The notes beneath the pieces are model-generated. The model had not been told where the DNA came from, searched no databases, and saw only the letters and a list, made by a program, of their open reading frames with translations. A program made the translations under genes and the position numbers. DNA of 64,000 bases from Ramlibacter cellulosilyticus. Lineage in GTDB: Bacteria; Pseudomonadota; Gammaproteobacteria; Burkholderiales; Burkholderiaceae_C. The stretch lies in contig NZ_JACORT010000002.1 of assembly GCF_014297465.1 (NCBI RefSeq), positions 434,001-498,000 of the forward strand. The letters are read 5' to 3'. Positions 1-8,544 of this stretch are shown here, piece after piece (position 1 is the stretch's first letter; the number at the start of each line of letters is the position of its first letter).

Positions 1-128
1 CCGGGATGGGCGCTCGCGTCGTGCTGCTCGCCGATCAGGAGCGCGTCGACGCCGGAGAGTTCGGGGACGGCGGAAGTCGCGCAGCCCGCGAGCAATGCGC
101 AGGCGGCGACGGCAGGATGGAAGCGCAT
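1..128 (-). CDS. ChaN-like lipoprotein, N-terminal fragment cut by the window edge
   Basis: The first 42 codons of a gene that runs off the left edge. The start is the ATG at 128 on the minus strand. The sequence shows a short hydrophobic signal with a lipobox (LLAGC, Cys16), so it is predicted to be an outer- or inner-membrane lipoprotein. This is followed by VDALLIGEQHDASAHP, which matches the opening LxGExHD motif of the ChaN/Tiki (heme-binding, iron-regulated lipoprotein) family. That family is associated with heme or iron handling, but the substrate here is not determinable from this fragment. It is divergent from the AbrB-type gene, with only 20 bases between the starts. Confidence 0.7.
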   Translation of the reverse strand, partial: MRFHPAVAACALLAGCATSAVPELSGVDALLIGEQHDASAHP

Positions 129-148
129 GCGGGGATACTACGCCCCCG

Positions 149-1207
149 ATGTCGTTCCCCGTGTTCCTGCGCACCGCCGGCACGCTGTTGCTGGCGCTGG
201 CGGCCGCCTTGCTGTGCGTGTGGCTGCGCACGCCCCTGCCGTGGATGATCGGCCCGCTGCTGGCCACCTCCCTCGTTTCCATCGCCGGTGCGCCCACCCG
301 CAGCTGGCCGCCCTTGCGCAACGCGGCGCAATGGCTGATCGCGACGTCGCTGGGCCTGTACTTCACGCCGCAGGTCACCGCCCTCGTCGCCGGCCTCTGG
401 TGGGCCATCGTGCTGGCCATCGTCTGGGCGCTCGCGCTCGGCTGGGGCTTCGGCCGGTGGCTGCACGCACGGCATGCGCAGCGCATGGGCGGCGGGCCGG
501 GCACGGCCTGGGCCACGACCTACTTCTCGGGCTCGATCGGCGGCGCCTCGGAGATGACGCTGCTGGCGGAACGCGAAGGCGGCCGCAGCGACCTCGTGGC
601 CGCGGCGCACACGGTGCGGCTCGTGATCGTCACGCTCGTGATTCCCTTCGCGTTCCAGTACTCGGGCCTGCACGGCATCGACGCGACCCTGCCCGGCGCC
701 CGCGTGGTGCACTGGGGCGGGCTGGCGCTGCTGGCCGTCCTGACCGCGGCCGGCGGCTGGCTCATGGCGCGCACCGGCCGGGCGAACCCCTGGTTCATGG
801 GGGCCTTGCTGGTGAGCATGGGCATCACCATGGCCGGGCTGGAATGGTCCGCGATGCCGAGGGAGCTGACGAATGCGGCCCAGCTGGTGATCGGCGTCAG
901 CCTGGGAGTGCGCTTCCAGCGCGAGTTCCTGCACGCGGCGCCGCGCTGGCTGCTGGACGTGGCGATCGGGACGGTGGGAATGATCGCGCTGTGCGCCGGC
1001 TTAGCGCTCCTGCTCAGCTGGGGAACGCACCTGCATCCCGCCACGCTCGTGCTGGGCACCTCGCCCGGCGGCATTGCCGAGATGGCGATCACGGCCAAGG
1101 TCCTGCAGCTCGGCGTTCCGGTCGTCACCGCGTTCCAGGTCTGCCGGCTCGTGGCCGTGCTGGTCCTGGTCGAGCCGCTCTACCGGCGCGTGCGGCCGGC
1201 GGGGTAA
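149..1207 (+). CDS. AbrB-family (PF05145) integral membrane protein
   Basis: A 352-residue, very hydrophobic protein with about ten predicted membrane segments. It contains two related halves, each with a Gly-rich loop (GSIGGASEMTLLAE near residue 130 and GTSPGGIAEMAITAK near 310). This duplicated GGxxEM pattern is the hallmark of the AbrB/YgbF-like membrane family, often annotated as ammonia monooxygenase-like or AbrB transporter. The function is not firmly known; it is probably a small-molecule permease. I chose the ATG at 149 because the in-frame upstream extension is Arg-rich and overlaps the promoter space of the divergent lipoprotein gene. Confidence 0.8.
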   Translation: MSFPVFLRTAGTLLLALAAALLCVWLRTPLPWMIGPLLATSLVSIAGAPTRSWPPLRNAAQWLIATSLGLYFTPQVTALVAGLWWAIVLAIVWALALGWGFGRWLHARHAQRMGGGPGTAWATTYFSGSIGGASEMTLLAEREGGRSDLVAAAHTVRLVIVTLVIPFAFQYSGLHGIDATLPGARVVHWGGLALLAVLTAAGGWLMARTGRANPWFMGALLVSMGITMAGLEWSAMPRELTNAAQLVIGVSLGVRFQREFLHAAPRWLLDVAIGTVGMIALCAGLALLLSWGTHLHPATLVLGTSPGGIAEMAITAKVLQLGVPVVTAFQVCRLVAVLVLVEPLYRRVRPAG

Positions 1208-1229
1208 AAAAAACGCGGCCGAAGCCGCG
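1206..1229 (-). terminator. Rho-independent terminator of the DUF3567 gene
   Basis: Read on the minus strand this is CGCGGC-TTCG-GCCGCG followed directly by eight T. That is a GC-rich stem closed by a UUCG tetraloop with a U-tract, about 30 bases beyond the stop of the DUF3567 gene. The U-tract is formed by the A-run that overlaps the stop of the AbrB gene. Confidence 0.88.
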
Positions 1230-1258
1230 CGTGGAAAGACCTTGGAGAGAAAAAACCG

Positions 1259-1531
1259 TCAGTGGATGACCAGGGGGTTCTGCGCCAGCTCGGCGTAGCC
1301 GTCCAGGGTGGCCTCCACCTCTTCCTGCGTGGGCGTGTTCAGCTGCCAGGCGTTGATCTGCCGCTGGAACGCGTCCGCCCACGTGCCGTCGAGGTAGACC
1401 TCCTTGTTCGACCGCTTGTCCACGATCTCGAAGCCGTGCCGCACGACGTTCGGGTGCTCCTCGCCCTCGGCAGGCTCGTTCGCCTGCAGGTGCACCACGA
1501 CGAAAGAATCGGAGTCATAAAGCATCTGCAT
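1259..1531 (-). CDS. DUF3567 family protein
   Basis: A 90-residue acidic protein beginning MQMLYDSDSFVVV, with the internal HGFEIVDKRSNKEVYLDG segment typical of the DUF3567 family found in Burkholderiales. No catalytic motif or membrane segment is visible. It stands alone, with its own terminator downstream and about 120 bases before the next gene upstream. The family function is unknown; small size and strong conservation suggest a housekeeping accessory role, but this is inference. Confidence 0.85.
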   Translation of the reverse strand: MQMLYDSDSFVVVHLQANEPAEGEEHPNVVRHGFEIVDKRSNKEVYLDGTWADAFQRQINAWQLNTPTQEEVEATLDGYAELAQNPLVIH

Positions 1532-1652
1532 GATCTATTCCTTTTGCCCTTTAGCTGGCTGCATTGGGCTCCGATTCAAGTGTGGCACTCAAAGAGGTTC
1601 CCCGCAGGCACCGGCCGGATTGGCCATGGACAGAATTTAGGCGGGGGCGGGC

Positions 1653-2612
1653 TCAGCGCCTGTCGGTTGAGGACCAGCGCTGGTCGACCCACCCACCGTC
1701 CGGGTTTGTCAGACGCAGGCGCACCGGGGCGTAAGCCTGCCCGGGAGCGAGCCACAGTTCCACGCGCTGGTCGTATTCCCCGCGCGGGGGGCGTTCCAGC
1801 TTGAGCGCGGCCACCGTTCCTCCCGGCAGCACCAGGTCTTCTTCGCCCGTGACGCGGAACGTCCACGCCTGCGCGTCCCGCGTGGTCGCCGTCGGCAGGA
1901 CCACTTCCGTGCCCGGCACGAAGCGCGCGGGCTGCGCGGCGGCGAGGAGCGCGAGTTGCAGCACCACCGAGAGGCGGTCCTGCACGCCCGCGACCCAATC
2001 GGCCTGCGGCTGGTTGTTGCTGAAGACGATGCGGCCGGTGGCGGGATCGAAGTGGGTGGCCTGCTCGCCCCGCGAGCGGTCGGAGAAGCGCTCGGGCACC
2101 AGGCCTTGCGGGCCGATCGCGCCGGTGCTTTGCTGCACGCGTGGGCGCCGGCCCGGCGCGGCGAGCTCCAGACGGGCCTCGTAGCGCTGGCCGTCCTGCC
2201 TCCAGTCGAGACGGGCCTCGCCTTGCGAACTGGCACCGCGCGCGCGGATCTCGAGCTCGTAGTGCAGCACGGCGGAGGGCCAGGCGGTGAGCGCGTCGGG
2301 CCAGGGCGTCGCGCGAGGCGGCGTGCCTGCAGTCGCGGGCTTCGCGGCAGCAGGCGCCGCCGCGGGACGGGTGCTGCGCGGCGCGGGAGCAGGTCGCACG
2401 ACGCGCGTGGCCGCGGGCGGCGGCATTGCAGCGGCGGCAACGGAAGGTGGCAGCGCGGGTGGCGCCAGCGTGCGGGTCGCGAACGGCATCCCCGCGGTGC
2501 GCTCGGGCGCGAGCACCGGCGCACGCGGTCGCAGCACGAGCAGGTGCACGGCCAGCACGGCGACGGTGAGCAGCGCCAGCTGCTTCCGCCGTCCGTGCCG
2601 GCCCAGGATCAT
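1653..2612 (-). CDS. DUF3108 domain-containing protein
   Basis: A 319-residue protein. Residues 1-25 form a signal anchor (basic start, then LALLTVAVLAVHLLVL). Residues 25-100 are a Pro/Ala-rich, low-complexity linker. The remaining two thirds is a beta-rich DUF3108 domain (VLHYELEIRARGASSQGEARLDW, PERFSDRSRGEQATHFD), a periplasmic/outer-membrane-associated fold of unknown activity. Its start overlaps the stop of the upstream IclR gene by four bases (ATGA), so the two are probably co-transcribed and translationally coupled. Confidence 0.82.
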   Translation of the reverse strand: MILGRHGRRKQLALLTVAVLAVHLLVLRPRAPVLAPERTAGMPFATRTLAPPALPPSVAAAAMPPPAATRVVRPAPAPRSTRPAAAPAAAKPATAGTPPRATPWPDALTAWPSAVLHYELEIRARGASSQGEARLDWRQDGQRYEARLELAAPGRRPRVQQSTGAIGPQGLVPERFSDRSRGEQATHFDPATGRIVFSNNQPQADWVAGVQDRLSVVLQLALLAAAQPARFVPGTEVVLPTATTRDAQAWTFRVTGEEDLVLPGGTVAALKLERPPRGEYDQRVELWLAPGQAYAPVRLRLTNPDGGWVDQRWSSTDRR

Positions 2613-3403
2613 GTTCTATGCCCCAGGTCGCTCGAGAGCTGCGCCGCCGCGCGCCGCAGCGGCCCTTCGACCGCGCCTCCCCATTCGGGATCGAAGGTGC
2701 CCGACGGGCCCAGCGCCACGATGCCGAGGGCCATGTGCCCGTCGGCATCGAACACGGGCACGCAGAAACCGACGATGCCGGGCAGCAGCGTGTCGACGAC
2801 GCGGGACGCGCCGCGCTGGCGCACCTTGTCCAGCAGCGCCCGCGCTTCCGCCATCGTGCCCGGCACGTCGGTGCGACCCTGCTTCTGCGCGCGCGCCATC
2901 TCCTCCTTGAGCATGGCCGCGATCGCCTCCTTGGGGGCGTAGGCGGCGAAGCAGAGGCCGGTGGCGGACGTGAGCAGGGGCATCACGTCCCCCAAACGCA
3001 GGTTCACCGTGACGGCCGACGGGGATTCCTCCCAGTGCACGATGGTCGGTCCGTGGTTGCCCCAAACGGCCAGCGCGAGCGTGTGGCCGACCTCCTCCAT
3101 CAGGCGCGCCACGCGCTCGCGCGCCAGCTTCACGGCATCGAGCCGCTCCAGCGAGGCCAGCCCGAGCTTCAGCGCCGCGGGCCCAAGGTCGTAGCGCGTC
3201 GTGGCGGCGTCCTGCACCACGAGCTGCAGGCGCTGGAAGCTCACGAGGTAGCGGTGGGCCTTGGCGGCGCTCATGTTGGCGGCGCGCGCGAGGTCGCGCA
3301 GCATCAGCGGCCCTTCCGCCTCGCCGAGCACCTGCAGCAGCCCGAAGCCCACTTCGACCGACTGGATTCCGGCCCGCTCCCGTGCGGCGGTCACGCCAGC
3401 CAC
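2609..3403 (-). CDS. IclR family transcriptional regulator
   Basis: A 264-residue protein. The N-terminal winged helix-turn-helix (about 15-75, PLMLRDLARAANMSAAKAHRYLVSF) is followed by the IclR effector-binding domain, with the typical TGLCFAAYAP and VDTLLPGIVGFCVPVFDADG segments. The start is GTG at 3403 with no clear Shine-Dalgarno; GTG at 3394 is an alternative. The gene is divergent from an FAH-family hydrolase and a Bug receptor, so it probably controls that catabolic unit in response to its substrate. A 17-base palindrome lies in the shared promoter region. It overlaps the DUF3108 gene downstream. Confidence 0.9.
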   Translation of the reverse strand: MAGVTAARERAGIQSVEVGFGLLQVLGEAEGPLMLRDLARAANMSAAKAHRYLVSFQRLQLVVQDAATTRYDLGPAALKLGLASLERLDAVKLARERVARLMEEVGHTLALAVWGNHGPTIVHWEESPSAVTVNLRLGDVMPLLTSATGLCFAAYAPKEAIAAMLKEEMARAQKQGRTDVPGTMAEARALLDKVRQRGASRVVDTLLPGIVGFCVPVFDADGHMALGIVALGPSGTFDPEWGGAVEGPLRRAAAQLSSDLGHRT

Positions 3404-3430
3404 CCGCTAGAATTACGATTAGGTAAATTC

Positions 3431-3447
3431 ATTTCACAATGCGTAAT
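3431..3447. promoter_or_regulatory. Candidate IclR operator palindrome
   Basis: ATTTCACAATGCGTAAT is an imperfect palindrome (ATTxCxCAxTGxGxAAT) centred at 3439 in the 88-base divergent region between the IclR gene and the FAH gene. On the minus strand it covers TTGTGA, a possible -35 box that lies 18 bases before TAATTC. Binding here could repress the regulator and control the hydrolase. Operator identity is inferred from position and symmetry. Confidence 0.5.
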
Positions 3448-3491
3448 GGTCCGGGCGGACTCTAGCGCATCCGCAAACCGGGGTCCATCGA

Positions 3492-4511
3492 ATGAAATTG
3501 GCAACGTACAGGGACGGCTCGCGCGACGGGCAGCTGGTGGTGGTCTCGCGCGACCTGCAGTCGGCGCATTATGCGACCGGCATCGCGCACAAGCTCCAGC
3601 AGGTCCTCGACGACTGGAACTTCCTCGCCCCCCAATTGCAGGACCTCTACGACACGCTGAACGGCGGCAAGGCGCGCCACGCGTTCCCCTTCGATCCGGC
3701 GCAGTGCATGGCGCCGCTGCCGCGCGCCTACCAGTGGGCCGACGGCTCGGCGTACCTCAATCACGTGGAGCTGGTGCGCGCCGCGCGCAACGCGGAAGTG
3801 CCGAAGACCTTCTACGAAGACCCGCTCATGTACCAGGGCGGCAGCGACGACTTCCTCGGCCCGCAGGAGGACGCGCGTTTCCTCAGCGAGGAGTGGGGCA
3901 TCGACTTCGAGGCGGAAGTGGCCGTGGTGACGGGCGACGTGCCCATGGGCGCCGGCCCCGAGCAGGCGCTCGACGGCGTGCGCCTGCTGATGATCGCCAA
4001 CGACTGGAGCCTGCGCAACCTGATCCCCAACGAACTCGCCAAGGGCTTCGGCTTCTTCCAGAGCAAGCCCGCGACGGCGTTCAGCCCGGTCGCGGTCACG
4101 CCCGACGAACTGGGCGACGCGTGGGAGGGCGGCCGCATCCAGCTGGTGCTGCAAAGCGCCTGGAACGGCCGCAAGGTCGGCATGTGCGACGCCGGCCCCG
4201 ACATGACCTTCCACTTCGGCCAGCTGATCTCGCACATCTGCAAGACGCGCAACGTGCGCGCCGGCACCATCGTGGGTTCCGGCACGGTGAGCAACAAGGG
4301 CGTGATCGACGCCAAGGGCCGCACCGAATGGCCCAAGGGCTACAGCTGCATCGCGGAGAAGCGCGCGATCGAGACCATCCAGGACGGCAAGCCGTCGACG
4401 GAGTTCATGCGCTTCGGCGACACGATCCGCATCGAGATGAAGGGCAAGGACGGCCAGAGCGTGTTCGGCGCGATCGAGCAGCGCGTGGTCGGTCCCGCCC
4501 AGCCGGCGTAG
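3492..4511 (+). CDS. Fumarylacetoacetate hydrolase (FAH) family protein
   Basis: A 339-residue protein with the FAH fold. The metal-binding acidic residues are visible as DFEAEVAVVTGD (about residues 138-149) and NDWSLRN (about 173-179), followed by the AGTIVGSGTVSN segment near 255. These enzymes hydrolyse or decarboxylate beta-diketo acids at the end of aromatic-degradation pathways. It is larger than the ~230-residue minimal FAHD enzymes and close to the two-domain homogentisate-pathway FAH group. Its neighbours are a divergent IclR regulator and a downstream Bug receptor, the usual layout of a small catabolic unit. The exact substrate is not assignable. Confidence 0.85.
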   Translation: MKLATYRDGSRDGQLVVVSRDLQSAHYATGIAHKLQQVLDDWNFLAPQLQDLYDTLNGGKARHAFPFDPAQCMAPLPRAYQWADGSAYLNHVELVRAARNAEVPKTFYEDPLMYQGGSDDFLGPQEDARFLSEEWGIDFEAEVAVVTGDVPMGAGPEQALDGVRLLMIANDWSLRNLIPNELAKGFGFFQSKPATAFSPVAVTPDELGDAWEGGRIQLVLQSAWNGRKVGMCDAGPDMTFHFGQLISHICKTRNVRAGTIVGSGTVSNKGVIDAKGRTEWPKGYSCIAEKRAIETIQDGKPSTEFMRFGDTIRIEMKGKDGQSVFGAIEQRVVGPAQPA

Positions 4512-4533
4512 GCCGCGCCTCATCCGGCAGGAG

Positions 4534-4625
4534 AACGCAGAGGTCGCAGAGGTTGCGCAGAGGTCGCAGAGAAATTCTTCAGGGTGTTCTCTGCGACCTC
4601 TGCGTACCTTTGCGACCTCTGCGTT
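4534..4625. repeat. Large inverted repeat built of GCAGAGGTC units
   Basis: The left arm at 4534-4573 carries four copies of a (C)GCAGAGG-type unit. The right arm at 4587-4625 is nearly its reverse complement (TTCTCTGCGACCTCTGCG...), with a 13-base loop between. The transcript could fold into one stem of about 39 base pairs between the FAH gene and the Bug gene. There is no U-tract, so it is not a classic terminator. It may be a dispersed intergenic repeat that attenuates or stabilises mRNA. Confidence 0.85.
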
Positions 4626-4673
4626 CAGAGTGACTCGCGCGACACCATTTTTCTAAAGCACCACCAACACACC

Positions 4674-5642
4674 ATGCAACGGAGACACTTCCTCGCCGCG
4701 GGCGCCGCGGCGATCGCCACGCCTTGGTCCGCGCTCGCGCAGTCCTGGCCGGACCAGCCGGTCCGCTGGGTCGTGCCCTACCCGGCCGGCGGCGGCACCG
4801 ACGTCATCGCCCGCGCGCTCGCGGAAGCCCTGCGCCCCTCGCTCGGCCAGCAGGTCGTCGTCGACAACCGCCCGGGCGCGGCCACCAACATCGGCGGCGA
4901 CCTCGTCGCGCACGCGAAGCCGGACGGCTACACCGTGCTGTCGGCGGACAACGCGATCCTCGCCTTCAACGAGCACCTGTTCGGCAAGCTGCCTTTCAGC
5001 CCCGAGAAGGACTTCAGCTATCTCGGCGCGATCGGCCGCTTCCCGCTCGCGCTGGTGGTGCACCCGTCCTTCCCCGCGAAGACGGTGCAGGAGTTCATCG
5101 CCTACGCGAAGGCGAATCCCGGCAAGGTGAACTACGGTTCGCCCGGCAACGGCTCGCCGCACCACCTGGCGATGGAGCTGTTCAAGAACCGCACCGGCAC
5201 CTTCATCACCCACATCCCCTACCGCGGCATGGCGCCCGCGCTGCAGGACGTGATGGGCGGGCAGGTTCCGTGCATGTTCCTCGACCTCGCCGGCGGCCTC
5301 TCCGTGATGCAGTCGGGCAAGGTGCGGGTGCTCGCCATCGGCTCGGCGCAGCGCGCGCCGGCGCTGCCCAACGTGCCGACGCTGGCCGAGTCCGGCGTGC
5401 GCGACACCGAAGTCTTCGCCTTCCAGGGCGTGCTCGGTCCCGCGGGGCTGCCCGAGGCGATCGTGAGCCGCTTCAACGGCGAGTTGAACAAGGCGCTGGC
5501 CAGCCCCGACGTGCGCAAGCGCGCCGCGGACTTCGGCATGGAGGTGCTTCCCGGCACGCCCGCGCAGTTCAAGGCGATGGCGCGCGCCGAGGCGAAGCGC
5601 TGGGGACCGATCATCCAGGCGGCCGGCGTCAAGCTGGATTGA
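4674..5642 (+). CDS. Bug/TctC-type tripartite tricarboxylate transporter substrate-binding protein
   Basis: A 322-residue periplasmic receptor. The start MQRRHFLAAGAAAIATPWSALA is a twin-Arg/Sec-like signal peptide cut near residue 24. The mature part opens with WPDQPVRWVVPYPAGGGTDVIAR, the Bug-family signature. Later come DNRPGAATNIGGDLVAHAKPDG and the YRGMAPALQDVMGGQV ligand-loop region. Bug proteins bind carboxylates; they are numerous in Burkholderiales and often encoded without TctA/TctB, as here. The ATG at 4674 is preferred over an upstream in-frame ATG at 4584 that lies inside the inverted repeat. It probably captures the compound processed by the upstream FAH protein. Confidence 0.9.
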   Translation: MQRRHFLAAGAAAIATPWSALAQSWPDQPVRWVVPYPAGGGTDVIARALAEALRPSLGQQVVVDNRPGAATNIGGDLVAHAKPDGYTVLSADNAILAFNEHLFGKLPFSPEKDFSYLGAIGRFPLALVVHPSFPAKTVQEFIAYAKANPGKVNYGSPGNGSPHHLAMELFKNRTGTFITHIPYRGMAPALQDVMGGQVPCMFLDLAGGLSVMQSGKVRVLAIGSAQRAPALPNVPTLAESGVRDTEVFAFQGVLGPAGLPEAIVSRFNGELNKALASPDVRKRAADFGMEVLPGTPAQFKAMARAEAKRWGPIIQAAGVKLD

Positions 5643-5710
5643 TCCCGCCGGCGGGCCTTGGACTTTCGTCCAATGCGCCCGCCGCCCCGGTGCCGGAAGA
5701 ATGCGGGGGC

Positions 5711-6091
5711 ATGAGCACCCAGGTCTGCGTGGTCCGCCCCCCCGATTTCCTGCGCGTCCGCACCGACGGCCAGGTGGACCTCGACGCGGGCAAGGAACTG
5801 CTGGCGCGGGTCGCCGCCGCCGCGGGGAGGCTGGAGCGCTACGAGGTGCTCATCGACATCCGCGACGCCGTCGGGCGGCTCAGCCCCGACGAACTGCACG
5901 AACTCGCCGGCAGCCTGATCACGTTCCGGAGCACCTTCCTGCACCGCACCGCCGTGCTGTGCCCGCGCGAGCGCTTCGACAACGCGCGCTTCTTCTCCCT
6001 GCTGGCCGCGAGCTACGGCTTCTCCCGGATCCGGGCCTTCCTCGATTTCGAGGCGGCGATCGACTGGCTGATGGAGCCGGAACAGCCCTGA
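5711..6091 (+). CDS. Hypothetical small cytosolic protein, possibly STAS-like
   Basis: A 126-residue protein with no signal or membrane segment. The alternating pattern (a central VLIDIRDAVGRLSPDEL, then FLHRTAVLCPRERFDNARFFSLLAASYGFSRIRAF) fits an alpha/beta STAS or SpoIIAA-like fold of the type seen in many unassigned proteins. This is a fold guess, not a family match. It lies 20 bases before the OPT transporter gene and may be co-transcribed with it. No function can be assigned. Confidence 0.6.
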   Translation: MSTQVCVVRPPDFLRVRTDGQVDLDAGKELLARVAAAAGRLERYEVLIDIRDAVGRLSPDELHELAGSLITFRSTFLHRTAVLCPRERFDNARFFSLLAASYGFSRIRAFLDFEAAIDWLMEPEQP

Positions 6092-6111
6092 TCCCCGCAT
6101 ACTGGCGGCCG

Positions 6112-7833
6112 ATGGAGACCGCCGCCCCACGACGCTGGGCCTGGCTGCCCGCGCAGGGCAGCTGGGCGTACCACTGCCTCCTCGCCGCGACCGGCATGCT
6201 CGTGCTGGGGCCGCTCGCCGGCGTGACGGCGGCGTACATGAACTTCTCGCTCGGCGTGTTCGTCGGCGGCCAGGTGCTGGCGGGCCTGCTCGGGTCCGCC
6301 GTGACTGCCGGCTACGGCGCGGCCGGGCGCCACGGGGCCAACTACATCCAGACCGCCGCCGCCTCCGTGGCGAGCATGAGCGCCATGGGGGTCCTGCTGC
6401 AGGCGATGGTGTGGATGGGGCTGCCGCAGCCGCCCGCCTGGAAGCTGGTTGCCTACTTCGCCTGCATCGGCATGTTCGGCGTCGGCGTGGGCATGCTGTA
6501 CACGCCGGTGCTGGTGGACCGCCTGCAGCTCGCGTTTCCCTCGGGGCTGGCCGTGGCCAACATCCTGCGCGCGCTGACGGACCCCGTCCTGCTGCGCCGC
6601 TCGCTGGGGCGGCTGGGCGGCGGCGTGGCCGCGGGGCTCGCGACGGGGCTCGCCGCGAACCGCTTCGCCTGGCTCGCCAACATCCACTTCTCCGCGTCGA
6701 CGCTCGGCGCCGGCCTCGTGGTCGGGCCGCGCATCGGCACGGCGGCCATCGTCGGGGGCCTCCTCGGCTGGGTCCTGCAGCCCTTCTTCGTGCGCATCGG
6801 CTGGCTCGAGCCCGGCGATCCCTTCCGGAAGATCACCTTCCTGATCGCGCTCGGCCTGATCATGGGTGCGGCGGCCGTGGACCTGGCGCTGATCTTCCGG
6901 CGCTCGCTGCCGGGTGCGCGCGCCCGCGCGGCGCAGCAGCCCGCGACGAACGACTGGCGCCGCGTGCATCGTGGCCGGCTGCTCGCCTGGGTGGTGGCGT
7001 GGGCGGCAGGGACCGTCGCCGCCGGCCACTTCCTGCTCGGGCAGCCCTTGCCCTTCCAGCTCCTGGCGATCGCGCTCGTGTTCCTGTTCGCGATGGTCAA
7101 CGGCATCTCCGTCGGCATCAGCGACTCCAACCCGATCTCGTCGGCCTTCGTCGTGTCCGTCGTGGTGATGGCGCTGATGGGGCTCACGGACCCCGCGGTG
7201 GGGCTCATGGCGGGCGCGGTGCTGCTCGTGTCGACCAGCGTGGCGTGCGACATGCAGCAGGACCGGTCCACCGGCTGGCGCCTCGGCACGCCTCGCGTCC
7301 TGCAGTTCCGCTACCAGGTGCTGGGCATCCTGGTCGGCGCCGTGCTCGCCGTGGTGTTCGCGCGCCTGTTCATGGCGGCCTACCCCGTGCTGCTGCAGGA
7401 CCAGACGGTGCTCAAGGCGGGCGAGCAGCCGGCGGAGTGGACCTCCGCGATGACCTACAAGTTCGTGGGCGTGCTGCGCAGCCTCACCGACGACAAGCCG
7501 TACCAGCGCACGGCGATCCTCGTCGGCGTGGCGCTCGGCCTCGTGATCGAACTCGCGCGCAAGCGCTGGAAGCCGCGCAGCTTCCTCGTCGACGCGATCC
7601 TGCTTCCCTCTCCGTATGCGGTGTCCTTCGGCGGGTTCCTGCCGCTGCAGGCCTCGGCCTGGTTCGGCGCCGGCGGCATCCTCGCCGGGCTGGTGCAGGC
7701 GCGCGCGCCGCAGCGCCGCGACCTGCCCGCGGACATGAGCGGCACGTCGCTCTTCGGCGGCGGCCTGATCGCGGGCGACGCGCTCGCGGCGCTCGCGATC
7801 GGGGCCGCCGGCCTGCTGGCGACCGTCTTCTGA
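6112..7833 (+). CDS. OPT/YSL family transporter
   Basis: A 573-residue membrane protein with about 14 predicted hydrophobic segments. The N-terminal GPLAGVTAAYMNFSLGVFVGGQVLAGLLGSA region and the LAFPSGLAVANILRAL motif are characteristic of the oligopeptide/metal-chelate (OPT/YSL) family. Members import peptides, glutathione derivatives or metal-siderophore complexes by proton coupling; the substrate is not predictable here. The ATG at 6112 was chosen because upstream codons in this frame overlap the preceding gene. The stop lies one base from the convergent fasciclin gene. Confidence 0.85.
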   Translation: METAAPRRWAWLPAQGSWAYHCLLAATGMLVLGPLAGVTAAYMNFSLGVFVGGQVLAGLLGSAVTAGYGAAGRHGANYIQTAAASVASMSAMGVLLQAMVWMGLPQPPAWKLVAYFACIGMFGVGVGMLYTPVLVDRLQLAFPSGLAVANILRALTDPVLLRRSLGRLGGGVAAGLATGLAANRFAWLANIHFSASTLGAGLVVGPRIGTAAIVGGLLGWVLQPFFVRIGWLEPGDPFRKITFLIALGLIMGAAAVDLALIFRRSLPGARARAAQQPATNDWRRVHRGRLLAWVVAWAAGTVAAGHFLLGQPLPFQLLAIALVFLFAMVNGISVGISDSNPISSAFVVSVVVMALMGLTDPAVGLMAGAVLLVSTSVACDMQQDRSTGWRLGTPRVLQFRYQVLGILVGAVLAVVFARLFMAAYPVLLQDQTVLKAGEQPAEWTSAMTYKFVGVLRSLTDDKPYQRTAILVGVALGLVIELARKRWKPRSFLVDAILLPSPYAVSFGGFLPLQASAWFGAGGILAGLVQARAPQRRDLPADMSGTSLFGGGLIAGDALAALAIGAAGLLATVF

Positions 7834-7834
7834 A

Positions 7835-8467
7835 TCAGCCGGGGATCAGCACGTGGTCCACGACGTGGATCACGCCGTTGGACTGGTAGACGTCGCCGGT
7901 CGTGACCACCGAGGTGCCGCCCTTCGCGTCGTGGATCACGATGTCCCGGCCGCGCATCATGGCCGTCAGCGTGCCGCCGCTCGCCGTCTTCAGCATGGCC
8001 TGGCCGCCGCCCGCGCGGATCTGCTCCGCGAGGGCCTTCGCGTCGATCCGGCCCGGCACCACGTGGTAGGTCAGCACCTGCGTCAGCATGGCCCTGTTCT
8101 CCGGCTTCAGCAGCGTGTCCACCGTGCCGGCCGGCAGCATGGAGAAGGCGGTGTTGGTCGGCGCGAAGACGGTGAAGGGGCCCGCGCCCTGCAGCGTGTC
8201 CACCAGCCCGGCGGCCTTCACCGCCGCGACCAGGGTGGTGTGGTCCTTCGAGTTCACGGCGTTGGCGACGATGTCCTTCGTCGGGTACATGGTCGCGCCG
8301 CCGACCATCTTCGTGCCCATCGCGCCCATGCTCGCGGTGGAGCCGGCGGCGGAAGCGTTCTGGTCGATCATGACGCCGTGGCCGTAGCCTTCGGCGAGGG
8401 CGGTGCCGGCGAAGGCGGCAAGGATGGTGGCGGCGCAAGCGGCCGCGAGATGACGTTGGCGTTGCAT
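7835..8467 (-). CDS. Fasciclin (FAS1) domain secreted protein
   Basis: A 210-residue protein with a signal peptide (residues 1-25, ending in ALA) and a single FAS1 domain. Domain signatures are DHTTLVAAVKAAGLVDTLQGAGPFTVFAPTN (H1 region), LTYHVVPGRI, and the C-terminal NGVIHVVDHVLIPG (H2 region). FAS1 proteins are exported adhesion or envelope-interaction proteins. It lies downstream of otsA on the same strand, 77 bases away, so it may receive read-through from the trehalose operon. It is convergent with the OPT gene. Confidence 0.92.
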   Translation of the reverse strand: MQRQRHLAAACAATILAAFAGTALAEGYGHGVMIDQNASAAGSTASMGAMGTKMVGGATMYPTKDIVANAVNSKDHTTLVAAVKAAGLVDTLQGAGPFTVFAPTNTAFSMLPAGTVDTLLKPENRAMLTQVLTYHVVPGRIDAKALAEQIRAGGGQAMLKTASGGTLTAMMRGRDIVIHDAKGGTSVVTTGDVYQSNGVIHVVDHVLIPG

Positions 8468-8544
8468 GGTGCTCTCCTGTGGGGTTGGCGAGGGGCCGTT
8501 GCGGCCCGCTCACCCGCCTTTACGCGGGAGCAGCGCGGATGGAT

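Noticed and set aside
4534-4625. CRISPR array
   Set aside because: The units are about 9-18 bases, without unique spacers of constant length, and form one hairpin.
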